The position numbers and the translations under genes are program-made. A stretch of 64,000 nt of DNA from Odocoileus virginianus (Eukaryota; Chordata; Mammalia; Artiodactyla; Cervidae): positions 25,397,857 to 25,461,856 of the forward strand of contig NC_069703.1 in NCBI RefSeq assembly GCF_023699985.2, in the 5' to 3' direction. Below the pieces are notes generated by a model, which did not search any database, was not told where the DNA came from, and was given only the letters and a program-made list of their open reading frames with translations. Shown piece after piece: positions 10,519 to 22,749 of the stretch (position 1 is the stretch's first letter; every line of letters starts with the position of its first letter).

Positions 10519-12285
10519 CATAATGGCTCTCCCAGGAATGCTTCAAAAAGGATTCCTAGAGATATCAAAATACAGGACTAACTCATTTAATTTTCAATAA
10601 TAAAAAATATGTATAATTTATTTTTTGAAACTTCACTTAATTTGAACCCCTAATTCTATTGTTAATCCCTGTCAGTTTCCCTTGTAATTACAATCTGCTA
10701 AAATTTCAAACAGGAGGTTGTGAATATCTTTAAAATTCTATCACATTTGCAAGAGAGCTGTTATTCAGGCAGACTGAATTCCACCAACAGGAGGAAACAT
10801 GGAGGCAAGGAGTCAAACAGACCAGACATGGCATGAGAATGTTATAGGGGTAAACCCACAGGCAGGGATGTCATTCCTAAAACATACCTGATACCGTTCC
10901 CCCATCCTGTGTCGGGGTGATCCTAAGCACAGTTTTTAGAATTCTTTGCAACCCAGGCAGCTGTGACTGTTTGATTATCCTGGGCACCAGAAATAAAACT
11001 TATTTCTCATTCTTTTTTTGGGGGGGGGATGGGAGAATTTGTGAGACAAAAGACAAAGTCACAGCCAGCTGGATCAAATATATTTCTGAATACTCACTAA
11101 GCAGGTGGCCCAGAAGTCCTGTTCTGAAAAATGCCTTAGACACAAATTTTACAAATGAAAAAGCTAAGTTTCACAAGGGTGTGCCTTGACAAACACCAAT
11201 ATAATTGATGACAACCATAAATAGCATGTTTCAATGGCATCACCATGTATACCAGCCCACCCATCAATCAGAAGCATGCATCTGCATTTTAAAATGTGCT
11301 TATAATTGCTTATTATTCAAGTTTACCGTTAGGAAAGCACTCTTGGTCCTATATACTGTGAATAATTGAGTCTCCACTATATCTTGTTAAATGATTTGCA
11401 TGATCTAGACCCTGAGGTCCTACCATGACATTTTCCTCTTTTCCCATTACTGGCTATTCACAGTATCCAAAGACATGACAGAGGCCCCAACTGTGACACC
11501 CTGGATCACTGCCAGGCCCCAGGCATTGAGGCCATGCTTGCTGCAATTCTCTTTGGCTAAGTTAGACACATACTCAAATGGATACAAGAATCCCAAAGAA
11601 ATTGCATTGTAGGACACTTAAACGAAGGCAAGTGAACACAAGGTGGACAAGGGAAAGCTTTCAAAACCTTGAAATTGAATTTGGAGTCACTAATACAGCT
11701 GGGAAATGATAGCACTGAATGTCTCAAGGTCACTGGTGACAGAGAAGGGGGCTTTATTTCAAAGAAATTGCCCTGCCTGCCTAGATAAAAAGGAGACATA
11801 TACACAGCAAAGAAAAGAAACAGCTGCTACAGAGCAGTAGCAAGAGGGAGGCTGCAAAACAAATTATCAGTGGAGAAGGGAATGAAGAACACCACACATT
11901 TCTGCCATCATTGGGCCAGAATAGCTCTCCTGTCTCACTCACAGGACAAAAAGTAGGCTGGCTCCAAATGTCTATTTAGACCCAGTAGAGCCATTTGCAA
12001 GAACGGGAAAAGCTGGAGGATAATACGATGTTTTCCACTGTGCCAAATCAGTGGCTGTAATACACCTGCTGCCGCTGGCTCATAAAGGCTGAAGCGTGTT
12101 TGCAACCATTTTGGACCACATGGTTCCCACAGTCAGAGGCTCCTCCCCAGAAACACCATTTTCCACTACCTGTGGATCAGACATCTAGCAACTTCCAGGA
12201 GACAATATAAACAGACTGAAATCTCCCTTGCTTCTGGAGGGGATGTAGATGATACTGCAGACCTCAGATTTTCTCCTGTGCTTTC
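10519..12285. other. Unique DNA, no gene seen
   Basis: No repeat family is recognised in most of this 1.8-kb interval. A G run (ggggggggga) lies at 11019-11028. The part at 11980-12160 is free of repeats and relatively balanced in base composition, so it is a possible conserved non-coding segment. Open frames are short and unconvincing. Confidence 0.5.
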
Positions 12286-12755
12286 TGCTAGAAATTTTAC
12301 AGTTGTAGGCTTCCCATTAAGTCTATGATGTGTTTTGAGTTCATTTTTTTTTGTCCGTGGTATTATACCTGGTTCCCACTTTGAATTTCCATATGGAACT
12401 CCAATCGTTCCAGCACCGTTTGCTGAAAAGACTATCCTTTCTCCAATAAATTGCTTTTTCAACTTTGAAAAGAATCAATTAGCCCATATGTGTGTGTATC
12501 TGGTTTTGGACTCTGTTCCATTCTGCTGATCTATACCTTTATCCTTTCGCCATTAACTCATTAGCTTCATGACTGTAGTTTATAGCAAGTCTTGAAATCA
12601 AGTAATGTGAGTGGTTCAACTTTATTCTTTTTCAAAACTGTTTTGACTGTTTTAGTTCCTTTGCCTTACCAAATGTATTTTGAAATCATTTTGTTGATTT
12701 CAACAAAAAAATCTACTGGGATTTCTTTACTGGAATTATATTGAATTTATACATT
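12286..12755 (-). mobile_element. Old L1 ORF2 fragment
   Basis: The plus strand carries reverse-complement L1 ORF2 blocks: ggtattatacctggttccc, agcaccgtttgctgaaaaga, tctgttccattctgctgatct and ttactggaattatattgaat. Frames are broken. It corresponds to the C-terminal third of ORF2 of an old mammalian L1. Confidence 0.8.
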
Positions 12756-12768
12756 ATTATTATTATTA
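12756..12768. repeat. Short (ATT)n run
   Basis: Four ATT units between the L1 fragment and the adjacent BovB. Confidence 0.7.
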
Positions 12769-12784
12769 GAAATCACTTCATGAA

Positions 12785-13369
12785 CTCAGTTCAGTTCAGT
12801 TGCTCAGTCATGTCCAACTCTTTGCGACCACATGGACTCCAGCACACCAGGCCTCCTTATCCATCACCAACTCCCGGAGTTTACTCAAACTCATGTCCAT
12901 TGAGTCAGTGATGCAATCCAACCATCTCACCTTCTGTTGTCCACTTCTCCTCCCAACTTCAATCTTTCCCAGCATCAGGGTCTTTTCAAATGTGTCAGTT
13001 CTTTGCATTAGGTGGCCAAATATTGGAGTTTCAGCTTCAACATCAGCCTTCCAACGAATATTCAGGACTGACTTCCTTTCGGAAATCCAAGTCCAAGGGA
13101 TTCTCAAGATTCTTCTCCAACACCACAGTTCAAAAGTATCAATTCTTTGGCACTCAACTTTCTTCATAGTCCAACTTTCACATCCATACATGACTACTGG
13201 AAAAACCATAGCCTTGACTAGATGGACCTTTGTGGGCAAAATAATGTCTCTGCTTTTAAATATCCTGTCTAGGTTGGTCATAGCTTTTTCTCCAAGGAGC
13301 AAGCATCTTTTAATTTCATGGCTGCAGTCACCATCTGCAGTGATTTTGGAGCCCCCCAAAATAAAGTCA
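12785..13369 (-). mobile_element. BovB LINE, 3' 0.6 kb
   Basis: It begins (plus strand) with the tcagttcagttcag tail repeat of BovB and runs to a ccccccaaaataaagtca block. It is 5'-truncated just inside the region coding for the C-terminus. The minus strand stays open for 183 residues (12808-13359). It is diverged relative to the 28-kb copy. Confidence 0.95.
12808..13359 (-). pseudogene. BovB reverse-transcriptase ORF, C-terminal remnant
   Basis: Open for 183 residues on the minus strand. It includes the conserved BovB segments DGDCSHEIKRCLLLGEKAM, VFPVVMYGCESWT and a tail rich in basic residues (TLMLGKIE... region). These lie C-terminal to the reverse-transcriptase catalytic core, so the fragment has no active site and no endonuclease domain. 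It is a 5'-truncated, non-functional LINE copy. The opposite-strand frame at 12800-13468 is its shadow. Confidence 0.9.
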
Positions 13370-14849
13370 TTAACCTATGGAATGTGTGTCTCTCTAAATA
13401 AATCTGCTTCTCACCTATCAGTTTGTCTCTCACTGAATTCTTTCTGTGATGAGACATTGAGAACCTGAGGCTCAAGGTCCACTGGCCATTGAATCTTCTG
13501 TCATCTTGGACCCAGCTGGTTCTAACCAGGTTTTGTCATATCATATTTTGAGATCAGGTGTGTGATCACAATTAAAAGACAGTGAGTTCAAGTTCCCAGT
13601 CTGGATTTTGACTGGGTTTAAGTCTCAACCTGAGGTATGCAGTTTCATCACACATAATATTAGCTGACTCTTTGAATCAGGAAAAAATATTTGAAAATTA
13701 TAATTAGCCACTCTTTAGAAACTGTCACAGGTGACTTGCCACCATGCTTATGCTCTGTTAAAGCAAACTTAACATGTAATTCAGGGGCAAAGTAGAGGAA
13801 GAAGATATCAGATGCAGATATAATTATATGGGACAAAGGCATCAAAAAATGAGAAGGCATAAACTAGGCATATGCCTAATGGAATGGGCAGAAGAAGAGT
13901 AATAGGGACTCTGAACAAGCAGATAAAAAAAGGAAAATCATTGTACGGTTGACTGCTCATTATAAAATCCCAGCAGGACCTAAAGGGAATGATTGTGTCT
14001 GAATTTGTTAAGAGGAAGGTGGTTTAATGGACAGTAAATTATGGAATTACTGGGAAAGGTAATCTGAACAGGAGTAAGGTCAAAGATCTAAAATTAAAGT
14101 CTCCTGCAGGCTCCCATACAGAGTTAAAATTCCATTTTTAAAAAAATCCTGTTACAAAAATATTTTTCATATTAAACCATGCTTCATGGTTTGAAATTAC
14201 ATCTCATTTGCTTGAAGGAGATCACTTGCCTGTCTTCAGCTAACTAAATTCTTATTACCACTTGAGAGCAGGTGAGCTCTCTCAGAAAATCTTCGGCTTA
14301 TACACACTGGATGGTCCAATACTTCGTGCCAATTTTTCCATTTTTCTATTATTACTCTGTATTTTATCTTAGCACTGCAAATGCACTCTGACCTCTTAAT
14401 TCCTCGAGGGCTACAATGAACCAGAAACACTCTTGACTGAAAAAGGAATTGAATGGGAACTCTTCACAGGTCTTTGGTCAATCACTTAAGAAAATCTATT
14501 TCATTGAAGTCATTCCTGGAAATTTTTGTATTACTTAATCATGTTGTACACCCTTTTGTTTCCCTTTCATGATGCAAATACACACATGTTAATGTGAAAG
14601 AAACATATCCACTTACTAAAGAAATAAAATTTTTTAAGTGACAAATGTCTTAGTTGTAATATTAATACTGATTTCTTGTTCTTTCTTTATGACACCTAAG
14701 TAACACATTTACATTCATAAATTATTGAAATTCTGTATGATTAGTAATAAAAGGTCCTTTTTAGGAAAAAAAATCTTACCAATGGAAAGCAGAAGTTTTG
14801 CTTGAAAAGTGTAGAAAATACATTCCTTTTGCAAAGTGAGATAGAAAGT
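13370..14849. other. Unique DNA, no gene seen
   Basis: No clear repeat and no exon-like unit. Short open frames are present on the minus strand but have no recognised domain. Confidence 0.5.
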
Positions 14850-15290
14850 CAGTTGTGCTGGACAGAACACTGGACCAGACTCATAGGCTCAACACTTATG
14901 TCTGTTACTTATAAGTTGTATAATATTGGATGAGTCATTGACTTTCTGGACCTTGAATATCTTTGTGACATGAAATAGAGATAATAATAATGATTATCTC
15001 ACGCAATTGTGGGACTTCCCAGTTGGTGCTAGCGATAAAGGACCCACCTGACAATGCAGGAGACTTAAGAGATGTGAGTTCAGTCCCTGGGTTGGGAAGA
15101 TCCTCTGGAGGACGGCATGGCAACCCACTCCAGTATTCTTACCTGGAGAATTCCATGAAGAGAGAAGCTTATGGGGCTACAGTCCACAGGGTCACAAAGA
15201 GTTGGACATGATTGAAGCGATCTAGCATGTGCGCATGTGACTATAATCACGATTAAATGAAATAGTGTGTGAAAATACTTTAATACTCTG
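14850..15290 (+). mobile_element. MIR SINE split by a Bov-tA
   Basis: The 5' part (14850-15011) shows gctggacagaacactggacc..., ttggatgagtcattgacttt and agataataataatgattatc. The 3' part (15236-15290) resumes with gattaaatgaaatagtgtgtg. The Bov-tA at 15012 separates the two. Confidence 0.75.
15012..15235 (+). mobile_element. Bov-tA SINE inside a MIR
   Basis: Full-length Bov-tA with head (ggacttcccagttggtgcta), a spacer typical of the Bov-tA variant with an extra aagagatgtgag segment, and tail ending gttggacatgattgaagcga. Confidence 0.92.
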
Positions 15291-16607
15291 TAACTGGAGT
15301 CTGTCTCTGTGTGACTGTTTGGAAAATTTTAGGTCTGCTCAATTTGACCCTCAAATCCCCATTCAGACTATACTGATAAGAAACCTGCCTTCATGCTGGC
15401 ATATTTTCTACAACATCTGTAATTAGGTTATTAGGAGTTGTCATTCCTCTTACCCAGTGAAAATGACTGGCTGTGTGTAGCCCCTCAAACCCTCCAGGGA
15501 TAAGGAGTCAGGGCTGGGTGGACAGTGACAGACATTGGCCCCATAGTACATCACATCCTCCATCTCAGGCCGTGACAGCATTCAACTCCAAAGAGCATCA
15601 AGCCAACTATTTCTTTCATCTTCAGGGCAAGATGTTGGCTGCTTTAAGATCACAGATGTTATTTATAGAGTTGAGAGCAAAAATGATCAGACACACTAAT
15701 ATGTTTTCATCAGCTTTTGAAAGAGACCCCTCCATCCACACCTTCCCCTTCCAAAATACACCCACTGGTTATGTACCAAAACATGCCATTAAAGAATAAG
15801 CTTTTTCTTTTTGCTGACAAACAAAATCAGATGCTAATCAATAGGAATTCAGTTGGCAGAGATTGTCTTGCTCATCAGTGAAATTACATCTGGAGTTTGT
15901 TGGCTTGATGGTAAGAAACCCTTCCGATGGAAAGCTAAAATGAAAAAATATGTGCTCTGTCACTTATCATAGGAAAATATAAACAACCATAACATTCAAT
16001 CCATCAAGCAAACAAACAAAAAACCCCTCAGTTCTTAGGGTGTTACAAATCAATTTTATCATTCTGTGCCCCTTCCAATAAAATATGAGCAAATAAAATA
16101 TAATAGATTTGTTTATTCCAAATTTAAATGTTCTTCATTGGTGATTACTCTCAAGAATAGTTGAGGCTCAAATAGGTCTGTCCTGTTGTTTTTGTGACCA
16201 CCTGTCTCACTCAGAACTAACACTTTCAGTCATATTCAAACAAGTTACTACCCTAGTTCTGTAGCTATTGTTTACCCTTTAAGGGAAACACACAAAACAT
16301 TAGCATTTCCTAACAATAAGTCTCCCTAGATGGTCTCAGGAAGGTAGAACAGAATCATCGATCAGTGAAGATCCATCCATCAATTTGTAGTTCTAGGGTG
16401 GTTTTGACAGTTTTGTGATTAACCAAACTCTTAACACATGAAAAGGACATTGCTTCCCCATTCTTCTTGCCACCAAATGTTGTGAAGACAATAGAGTGAG
16501 AAAAACAAACAAGCATAGGCATAGTCTATAATAGGATGGTGATTAGACAGGATATAGTAGTATTTCTCTCAGAAATATTTCTAACTTCACTATAAAGTGT
16601 GTTTTGT
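15291..16607. other. Unique DNA, no gene seen
   Basis: No recognised repeat family. A plus-strand open frame of 108 residues (15473-15799) has no recognisable domain, no exon-like flanks and biased composition, so I do not call it. Confidence 0.5.
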
Positions 16608-17330
16608 TTCCTTCAGATAAATACCCAGAAGTGGTACTGCTGGACAGTACCATAGTTCTGTGCAAGTTCTATTTTTAATTTCTTGAGGAACCTTCAAACT
16701 GATTTCCATAATGACTTTATCAGTTTGCAGGCCCGTCAATGGTGTACTAATATTCCCTTTAATCTACATCCTCACCAACACTTGCTACTTCTTCTCTCTT
16801 TGATAATTGCCACCTTAACAGGTATTTGGTGATAACTCATTGTGGTTTTGTTTTGCATATCCTCGAGGATTAGTGATGTTGAGCATCTTTTCATGTACCT
16901 ATTGGCTCTGTATATCCTTTTTGGAAAAAATGTCTATTCAGTCTCTTTGCATTTATTAATTGTTTTGTTTTTCGTTACCAAACTGTGTGAGTTCTTTGTA
17001 TATTTTGGATATTAACTCATTGTAGGATGTGCAATGCAATGTGCTCACTCAGTCATGTCCAGCTCTTTGTGGCCCCATTGACTATAGCTCACCAGGCTCC
17101 TCTGTGCATGTTCCAGGCAAGAATCCTGGAGTAGGTTGCCATGCCCTACTTCAGGGATCAAACCCATGTCTCTTGCATCTCCTTCACTGGCAGATGGATT
17201 CTTTACCACTAGTGCCACGTATGTGGTTTGCCAATATTTTCTTCCATTTCATAAGTTGTCTTTTCATTTTGTCAAGACTTCCTCTGTTAAGTAGAAGCTC
17301 TTTAGTTTGATGAGCCATTATCTCAAAGAA
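16608..17330 (-). mobile_element. Old L1 ORF2/3' fragment, interrupted by Bov-tA
   Basis: Reverse-complement L1 blocks: taaatacccagaagtggtac, tcctcaccaacacttgctac, gatgttgagcatcttttcat and tttgtatattttggatatta, continuing after the SINE with tcttttcattttgtcaagac. It is an old mammalian L1 copy with broken frames. Confidence 0.85.
17028..17220 (-). mobile_element. Bov-tA SINE inside old L1
   Basis: Reverse-complement Bov-tA from ctcactcagtcatgtccagc to actagtgccacg, with internal loss near 17100-17115. It separates two parts of the L1 at 16608-17330. Confidence 0.9.
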
Positions 17331-17340
17331 ATATTTGTGC

Positions 17341-17475
17341 GGAATTCTCCAGGCAAGAATACTGGCGTGGATCACCATTCCCTTCTCCAGAGGATATTCC
17401 CTACCCAGGGATAGAACCCAGGTCTCCTGCATTGCAGACAAATTCTTTACTATCTGAGCCAGCAGGGAAGCCTAC
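17341..17475 (-). mobile_element. Bov-tA SINE, partial
   Basis: The distal tail is missing. It runs from gaattctccaggcaagaata to the head (tatctgagccagcagggaag). Confidence 0.9.
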
Positions 17476-17479
17476 GTGT

Positions 17480-17995
17480 ATATATACATTCAAGCTTAAA
17501 AAAGAAGGAAATTCTGTCATTTGTTACAAGGTGGATGAACTTGGAAGACATTATGCTAATTAAGATAAGCCAGGGAGAGAAAGATAAATACTGTATGACA
17601 TCATTTATATGTGAAATCCAAAATAATGAATTTATAGAAACAGAGAGTAGAAAAGGGGTTGCTAAGGACTGGGGTTTGGGGGAAATAGAGAAAGTTTGGT
17701 GAAAGGTAAAGAATACAAACTTTCATCTATAAGATAATAATTGCCTGAGGATCTGAAGAAAACATGACAATAGTTGATACCACCGTCATATAATTGAAAT
17801 TTGCTAACAGAGTAGAACTTAATATTCTCACCAAAAAAAGATAAATAGGTAAAAATCTGAGGTGATTGATGTGTTTATTAACTTCACCATGGGTTTATTT
17901 ATTTCACCATATATACCTAGAAAAAGCATCACATTTCATACTTTAAATATATCACAATTTTACTTGTCAATTATATCTCAATAAAGCTGAAAAAA
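17480..17995 (+). mobile_element. Old L1 3'UTR
   Basis: Plus-strand L1 3' end: gtggatgaacttggaagaca, gtatgacatcatttatatgtg, ggggttgctaaggactgggg and a terminal atatctcaataaagctgaaa with an A-rich end. This resembles the L1MA/L1MB-type 3' ends. It lies in the opposite orientation to the L1 at 16608, so two events or an inversion are implied. Confidence 0.8.
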
Positions 17996-18046
17996 AGAAA
18001 AGTGTTTTCAAGTTGTCAAGCTTTAAAATAGAATGTTGAATGCTTT

Positions 18047-18150
18047 GGGCTCCATCCTTCCTCCCACCCTTCCTTCCTTTCTCCCTCCATCCTTCTCTCC
18101 CTCTCTACCCACCTTGCCTCATCCTTCCTTCTTGTCTTTCTTCTTCCTAG
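18047..18150. repeat. Pyrimidine-rich tract
   Basis: About 100 bases are almost entirely C and T on the plus strand (ccttcctcccacccttcc...). It ends with cttcttcctag, which resembles a 3' splice site, but no matching donor or open exon follows. Confidence 0.85.
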
Positions 18151-18389
18151 CTGAAGGGTCGCCAAATGCTTTCACATATGTCAATTTACCTTATCTTCAG
18201 AGATATCCTAAGAGAGAGGACCACTAGAATGATATTTGGGTATTACAAATAAGATTAGTGATTTTTTTTCAAGGTGAACCATTTTATAGTTGACACATCT
18301 GACATTCGAACTCAAATTTCCTGACAACTAATGCAAGATCTTTTTTTCAGTATTTCTGACCACTCAATTGCTAGGTCTTGCCCTGTGGC

Positions 18390-18663
18390 TCCAGAGAAGG
18401 CAATGACACCCCACTCCTGTATTCTTGCTTGGAAAATCCCATGGACGGAGGAGCCTGGTAGGCTGTAGACCATGGGGTCGCTAAGAGTCGGACACGACTG
18501 AGCGACTTCCCTTTTACTTTTCACTTTTATGCACTGGAAAAGGAAATGGCAACCCACTCCAGTGTTCTTGCCTGAAGAATCCCAGGAATGGGGGAGCCTG
18601 GTGGGCTGCCATCTATGGGGTTGCACAGAGTTGGACACGACTGAAGCGACTTAGCAGCAGCAG
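18390..18663 (+). mobile_element. BOV-A2 SINE (dimeric)
   Basis: Two Bov-A monomers in tandem: the first from ccagagaaggcaatgacacc to cgactgagcgacttccc, then the linker (ttttacttttcacttttatg), then the second ending in cgactgaagcgacttagcagc and a GCA-rich end. This structure is specific to ruminants and fixes the broad taxonomy. Confidence 0.95.
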
Positions 18664-18671
18664 CCCTGTGG

Positions 18672-18868
18672 CTCACCCTTCCCCTGTGGCTCAGCTGGTA
18701 AAGAATCCGCCTGCAATGTGGGAGACCTGGGTTCAATCCCTGGGTTGGGAACATCCCCTGGAGAAGGGAATGGGCTACCCACTCCAGTGTTCTGATCTAG
18801 AGAATTCCATGGTCTGTATAGTCCACGGGGTTACAAAGAGTTGGACACAAATGAGTGACTTTCATACA
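18672..18868 (+). mobile_element. Bov-tA SINE
   Basis: It lies immediately downstream of the BOV-A2, in the same orientation. The head contains the B-box-like GGTTCAATCCC. There is a small deletion in the tail near 18812. Confidence 0.92.
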
Positions 18869-18870
18869 TG

Positions 18871-19033
18871 TGTCCCTGTGGCTCAGATGGTAAGGAATCT
18901 GACTGCAATGAGGGAGACCTGGGTCCAATCCCTGGGTCAGGAAGATCCCCTGGAGAAAGGAATGGCAAACCACTCCAGTATTGTTGCCTGGAGAATTCCA
19001 CGGACAGAGAAGCCTGGGGGGCTACAGGCCATA
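18871..19033 (+). mobile_element. Bov-tA SINE, 3' truncated
   Basis: Third SINE in the head-to-tail cluster. It starts gtccctgtggctcagatgg and ends at ggctacaggcc, short of the usual tail. Confidence 0.92.
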
Positions 19034-20373
19034 AATCCCAATTGCTATTTAATTGAGATATTAAATGTCTGTCTGTTGGTCAATCCAACCCTTACGGATG
19101 CATTGAATAGAATCAGTTTAAGTGTGAAAATCTAAGCAAGCAAAAAAAGGGTATTGAAAACAGTTTCAAAATTCTGGAAGAACTACTAAAAATATCAACA
19201 AGAATAAGCATTTTCTAGCTTAATCTTTCATATAAATAGATGCTACTGCTGACAGTGTTTCTTCCATAGCTGGACTTCCCACTGTCAGCAAGATGCATGC
19301 TGAGATATTTACAGTGATCATGTTTTACATTACACCATCTACATCCTCCCTGGCTTTCTCAGCATTTTCTGAGCAGGATGGGATAAAAAGCTGGTATCAT
19401 GTAGCTATGACCTCAAAAACCCCAGGCTGGGCATTGTCAATATGGCATGTTTTCCAGCATTTGGTTCTTTGAATCCCTGCCTTGACAGCTATGCAGATTG
19501 CTACGCACCGGTTTGTGTAATTTAGCACCTCCCCATATTAAACTTATAGACAAGGACAGAGGACACATATTAAAACTGAGTTTCCAACCGTCCTCACTCT
19601 GCACAGTGAGTATTGATTACCTCCTTGCCTATAATAAACCAAGAAGGACCACCACTATGGCTGGCCTGAATGCCCCAGTGATTTAGATTCACTGTAATAC
19701 CACCAAGTTGTGTATATGTGTGCCCATCACTGCTTTCACGTGTTGGGGGAGGTTATCAATGCTTTCAAGAATCTGAACTTCAAGTATATAAAAAAACATT
19801 TCTTAGTAAGGAGAAACAACAAAAAGGAAAGAGAAACTAAAGGGGCTTCCAGAATGAGCAGAGATAGGTTTGCACAGAAGTTAAAAAATTAGAAAATGAC
19901 AGTCTTACAAAGTCTGATATCTCTCTTGGACCATTCATTTCCATTTTCCTCTCTGCCTTTGCTTCACTTAAAGTTCTTCTTCAAAGGCTCTCACCTGTTC
20001 AGTCTCTCAAAAACCTCTGCTTAGCAATAACTGTACTGAAATTCACCATCAATGGTGAGTTAGCCAGGAGACACAGGCTGCCTTTGTTATCTCCAGCCTG
20101 ATGCCGAAACAAATTTCTCTTTGTGCTTTGCACTGAATGCAACCTCCACTCTCCAAATCTTGATGATTTCTTCTGTGCCTCCAATGCCTTGTTTGTGCTC
20201 CTTTCACAGCGTTCGCTTGCTCTGGATATGTTATACAAGCTGTTGCTTACATTTCTGTCTGCCCCCCACTCTTAGTTCATAATGTCCCTAAGGCAATGAC
20301 TGTGACCTTTTAGAAAACTGAGTTTGTCATATTCGACATTAATGTAGACATAATGTATCCCTGAAATCTTGAA
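19034..20373. other. Unique DNA, no gene seen
   Basis: No repeat was recognised. Short frames of 60-80 residues are present without recognisable domains. Confidence 0.5.
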
Positions 20374-20602
20374 CAGTGGTTCTTAACAGGGCAATTGAGT
20401 CCTCTGAGCTGAAGATAAAGACAGGGTCATTAGCCATATCTAGAAACATTTTTGGTTGCCACAACTTTCAGGGGAGGAATCCTAGTAGCATCTAGTTAGT
20501 AGAGGGCAGGGCTACTGTTAAATGTGCTACAATGCACAGGATAGCTCCCCACTAGAAAGAAGTATCAGTCTTGAAACATCAATAGCGCTGCAGTTGAAAA
20601 CC
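20374..20602 (+). mobile_element. MER5A-type hAT MITE
   Basis: It begins cagtggttcttaacagggca and contains aacatttttggttgccaca, ggcatctagt-like and acaatgcacaggatagctcc blocks. It ends at a degenerate inverted copy of its start (cagttgaaaacc). Non-autonomous hAT-Charlie element without coding content. Confidence 0.85.
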
Positions 20603-20896
20603 TTCGCTAACCAAGCAAACTATCATCCCCAAATAAATCCATATATATGCCTCCAAATGGGTTGTTTTTCTTAGGTAGACCTGACCAACGTATCTGTCAT
20701 GAGCAGCATCTTAACCCAACCCATAACATTTCCATCATACAATATCTTCTTTCCCCAGTCTTAGTTCATTTAAACTTTATAATCAGTTGTAAAGTTTACC
20801 AGGTAGATTTTATTCTTCTGATTTTAAGGAACTTGAGACTAGTAACAGATAATCTGTAAAGGTTTTGAATAGTGGTGTTATAGAAGATGTTTCAGA

Positions 20897-21220
20897 GTCC
20901 TTTGTACTGCAAGATCAACCCAGTCAATCCTAAAGGAAATCAACTCTGAATATTCATTGGAAGGACTGATGCTGAAGCTGAAGTTCCAATACTTTGGTCA
21001 CCTGATGCAAAGAGCCAACTCATTGGAAAAGACCCTGATGCTGGGAAAGTTTGAAGGCAAAAGAAAAAGGTGGGTAGCAGAGGATGAAATGGTTAGCATC
21101 ACCAACTCAATGAATGTGAATTTGAGCAAACTGCAGGAGATAGTGCAGGACAGAGAAACCTGAAATGCTGCAGTCCACGGGGTCACAAAGAGTCAGATAC
21201 AACTTAGGCTCTGAGCAATA
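20897..21220 (+). mobile_element. BovB LINE, 3' fragment
   Basis: This is the only BovB piece here in plus orientation, running from a tactgcaagatcaaccagtc-like block to agagtcagatacaac. The plus strand stays open for 68 residues (20957-21163) encoding the C-terminal end of the BovB protein, then a stop replaces the usual Trp/Arg codon. It is more diverged than most other copies. Confidence 0.9.
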
Positions 21221-22749
21221 GTGAAGGTTTCATACCTAGGAAGCTGGCAGCAGAACTTGAATCTAAGACTTCTGACTCTGTAGTCATAAGAAAAAGAGTA
21301 AAGACACAAAGGCATAAAAGTTCAGGGCATGTTGGGAGATCAGCCAGCAGTAAATGCTGCTAAATCCTAGGGTATAAGAAGGTGAAATCGCCCCTTAAGC
21401 TGAACTGATTTGAGGTCAGGTGGTTGAGGCTCCTGAATTCTTTTTAGGCATTTTGGACTTAACAGAAGTGGAGGGTTGGGAATAGATAGCAGAGTCATTG
21501 GTTAGAAATTTTCTTTGGAAGGATCTGTCTGGCAGTTGATGGGCTGCTTGGAGAAGGAATCATTTAGAAGGTATAGCAGTTCTTCCGGTCCCATTTGTGA
21601 CCACAAAGGGTGAATGACAAACAGCTGTATACATCAACTCTTAAAAGTTGCCAGAAACTGTCACAGTCCACCCCAGAGAATGTCCATGTGTTTACAGGGC
21701 AAACAACCACCCTCTGGAAGTTTTTGTACACACTTTGTGCTACCCACACTGAACCAAAGACAAAATTCTAGGACTTCACATTTAAGACCAATAACCTAGC
21801 CATATAGAATCTACAGACTTACATGTGCCGGATGGAATTAAACCATCTCCAGAACTTGAAAGCAACCTAGAGAGACTTCTTTCCACTTAAATTCCTTGAG
21901 CCTTTCTGAACAAAGTGACTCACTCCTGCCTCTTAGAGTATGAGGATTTAGAAAACATATTATAGCTGAAGGTTATCAAGGGGGTTTGCTCTCAATAAAT
22001 CTGAGCCTGGTTTTGAGTTATGAGATGAGAAATATTCTAAGCAGCTAGAATTTCAGGGGGGTGTATACATGTTCTCAAAAGAATAATATACAAACATGGC
22101 TCAGGAGCCTCCCACTAGTAATACCTGGAGTGAAGTGTATTCTTGAATGCATTTCTTCCTAACCACCCACAGATGAAACAGAAGTCAGTGTCACCTGTGA
22201 TCTATTTCTCATATAACTAGTGGTGACAGCTTGTTTTGCATTTTTTTTTGCCTTCTTTTTAAACATCAGACTAATCCATCATGAACAGCAACTGCTTTCA
22301 TTGTATAGGCCTTTGAATTTCAGAAAGCCTAATTTGTTTATTTAAATGAAAAAAAAGTTTCCAAAAGAAAGCAGAAAAGCTAAGAAAAGGTTTAACTTCT
22401 CCCTGGCAGCCAAATACTCATTTTGACTCTGGGATCTCCATTTTGAGAGCTGTCAAGGCAGAATTATTTTGTAAAAACCTTATTTAGAGGAAGGGTCTCT
22501 ATTGAAATGGCCAGAGGACTTTTCTGCCATCACAGCCATTCTGACCTTCCAGTTCTTTGGGCATTTTCACAGCACAGCATATTCAGTGACTTGGTGAGGA
22601 TTTTCTTCCCAAACCTCTTAATAATTGAGCAAATAATTACTTCATACATCATTGCTTTGGTTGTGGTATCTAGGATAGAACTGGAAACGATTTAGACAAA
22701 AGAGATGATACTCATCAATGAGTATGTATCTCTCTTTTGAGTTACAAAA
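21221..22749. other. Unique DNA, no gene seen
   Basis: No recognised repeat. Sequence complexity is ordinary and there are no long open frames. Confidence 0.5.

Noticed and set aside
12800..13468. 222-residue plus-strand open frame
   Set aside because: It is the antisense shadow of the BovB C-terminal coding region. The minus-strand translation is the one that matches the BovB family.
16608..17995. A third twin-primed L1 (minus part followed by plus part)
   Set aside because: The two parts belong to old L1 sequence, are separated by SINE insertions, and no flanking duplication could be found. Two independent insertions are equally likely.
18150..18215. Exon starting after the pyrimidine tract
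   Set aside because: The acceptor-like end is good, but no plausible donor follows within a usual exon size and the region is not otherwise exon-like.
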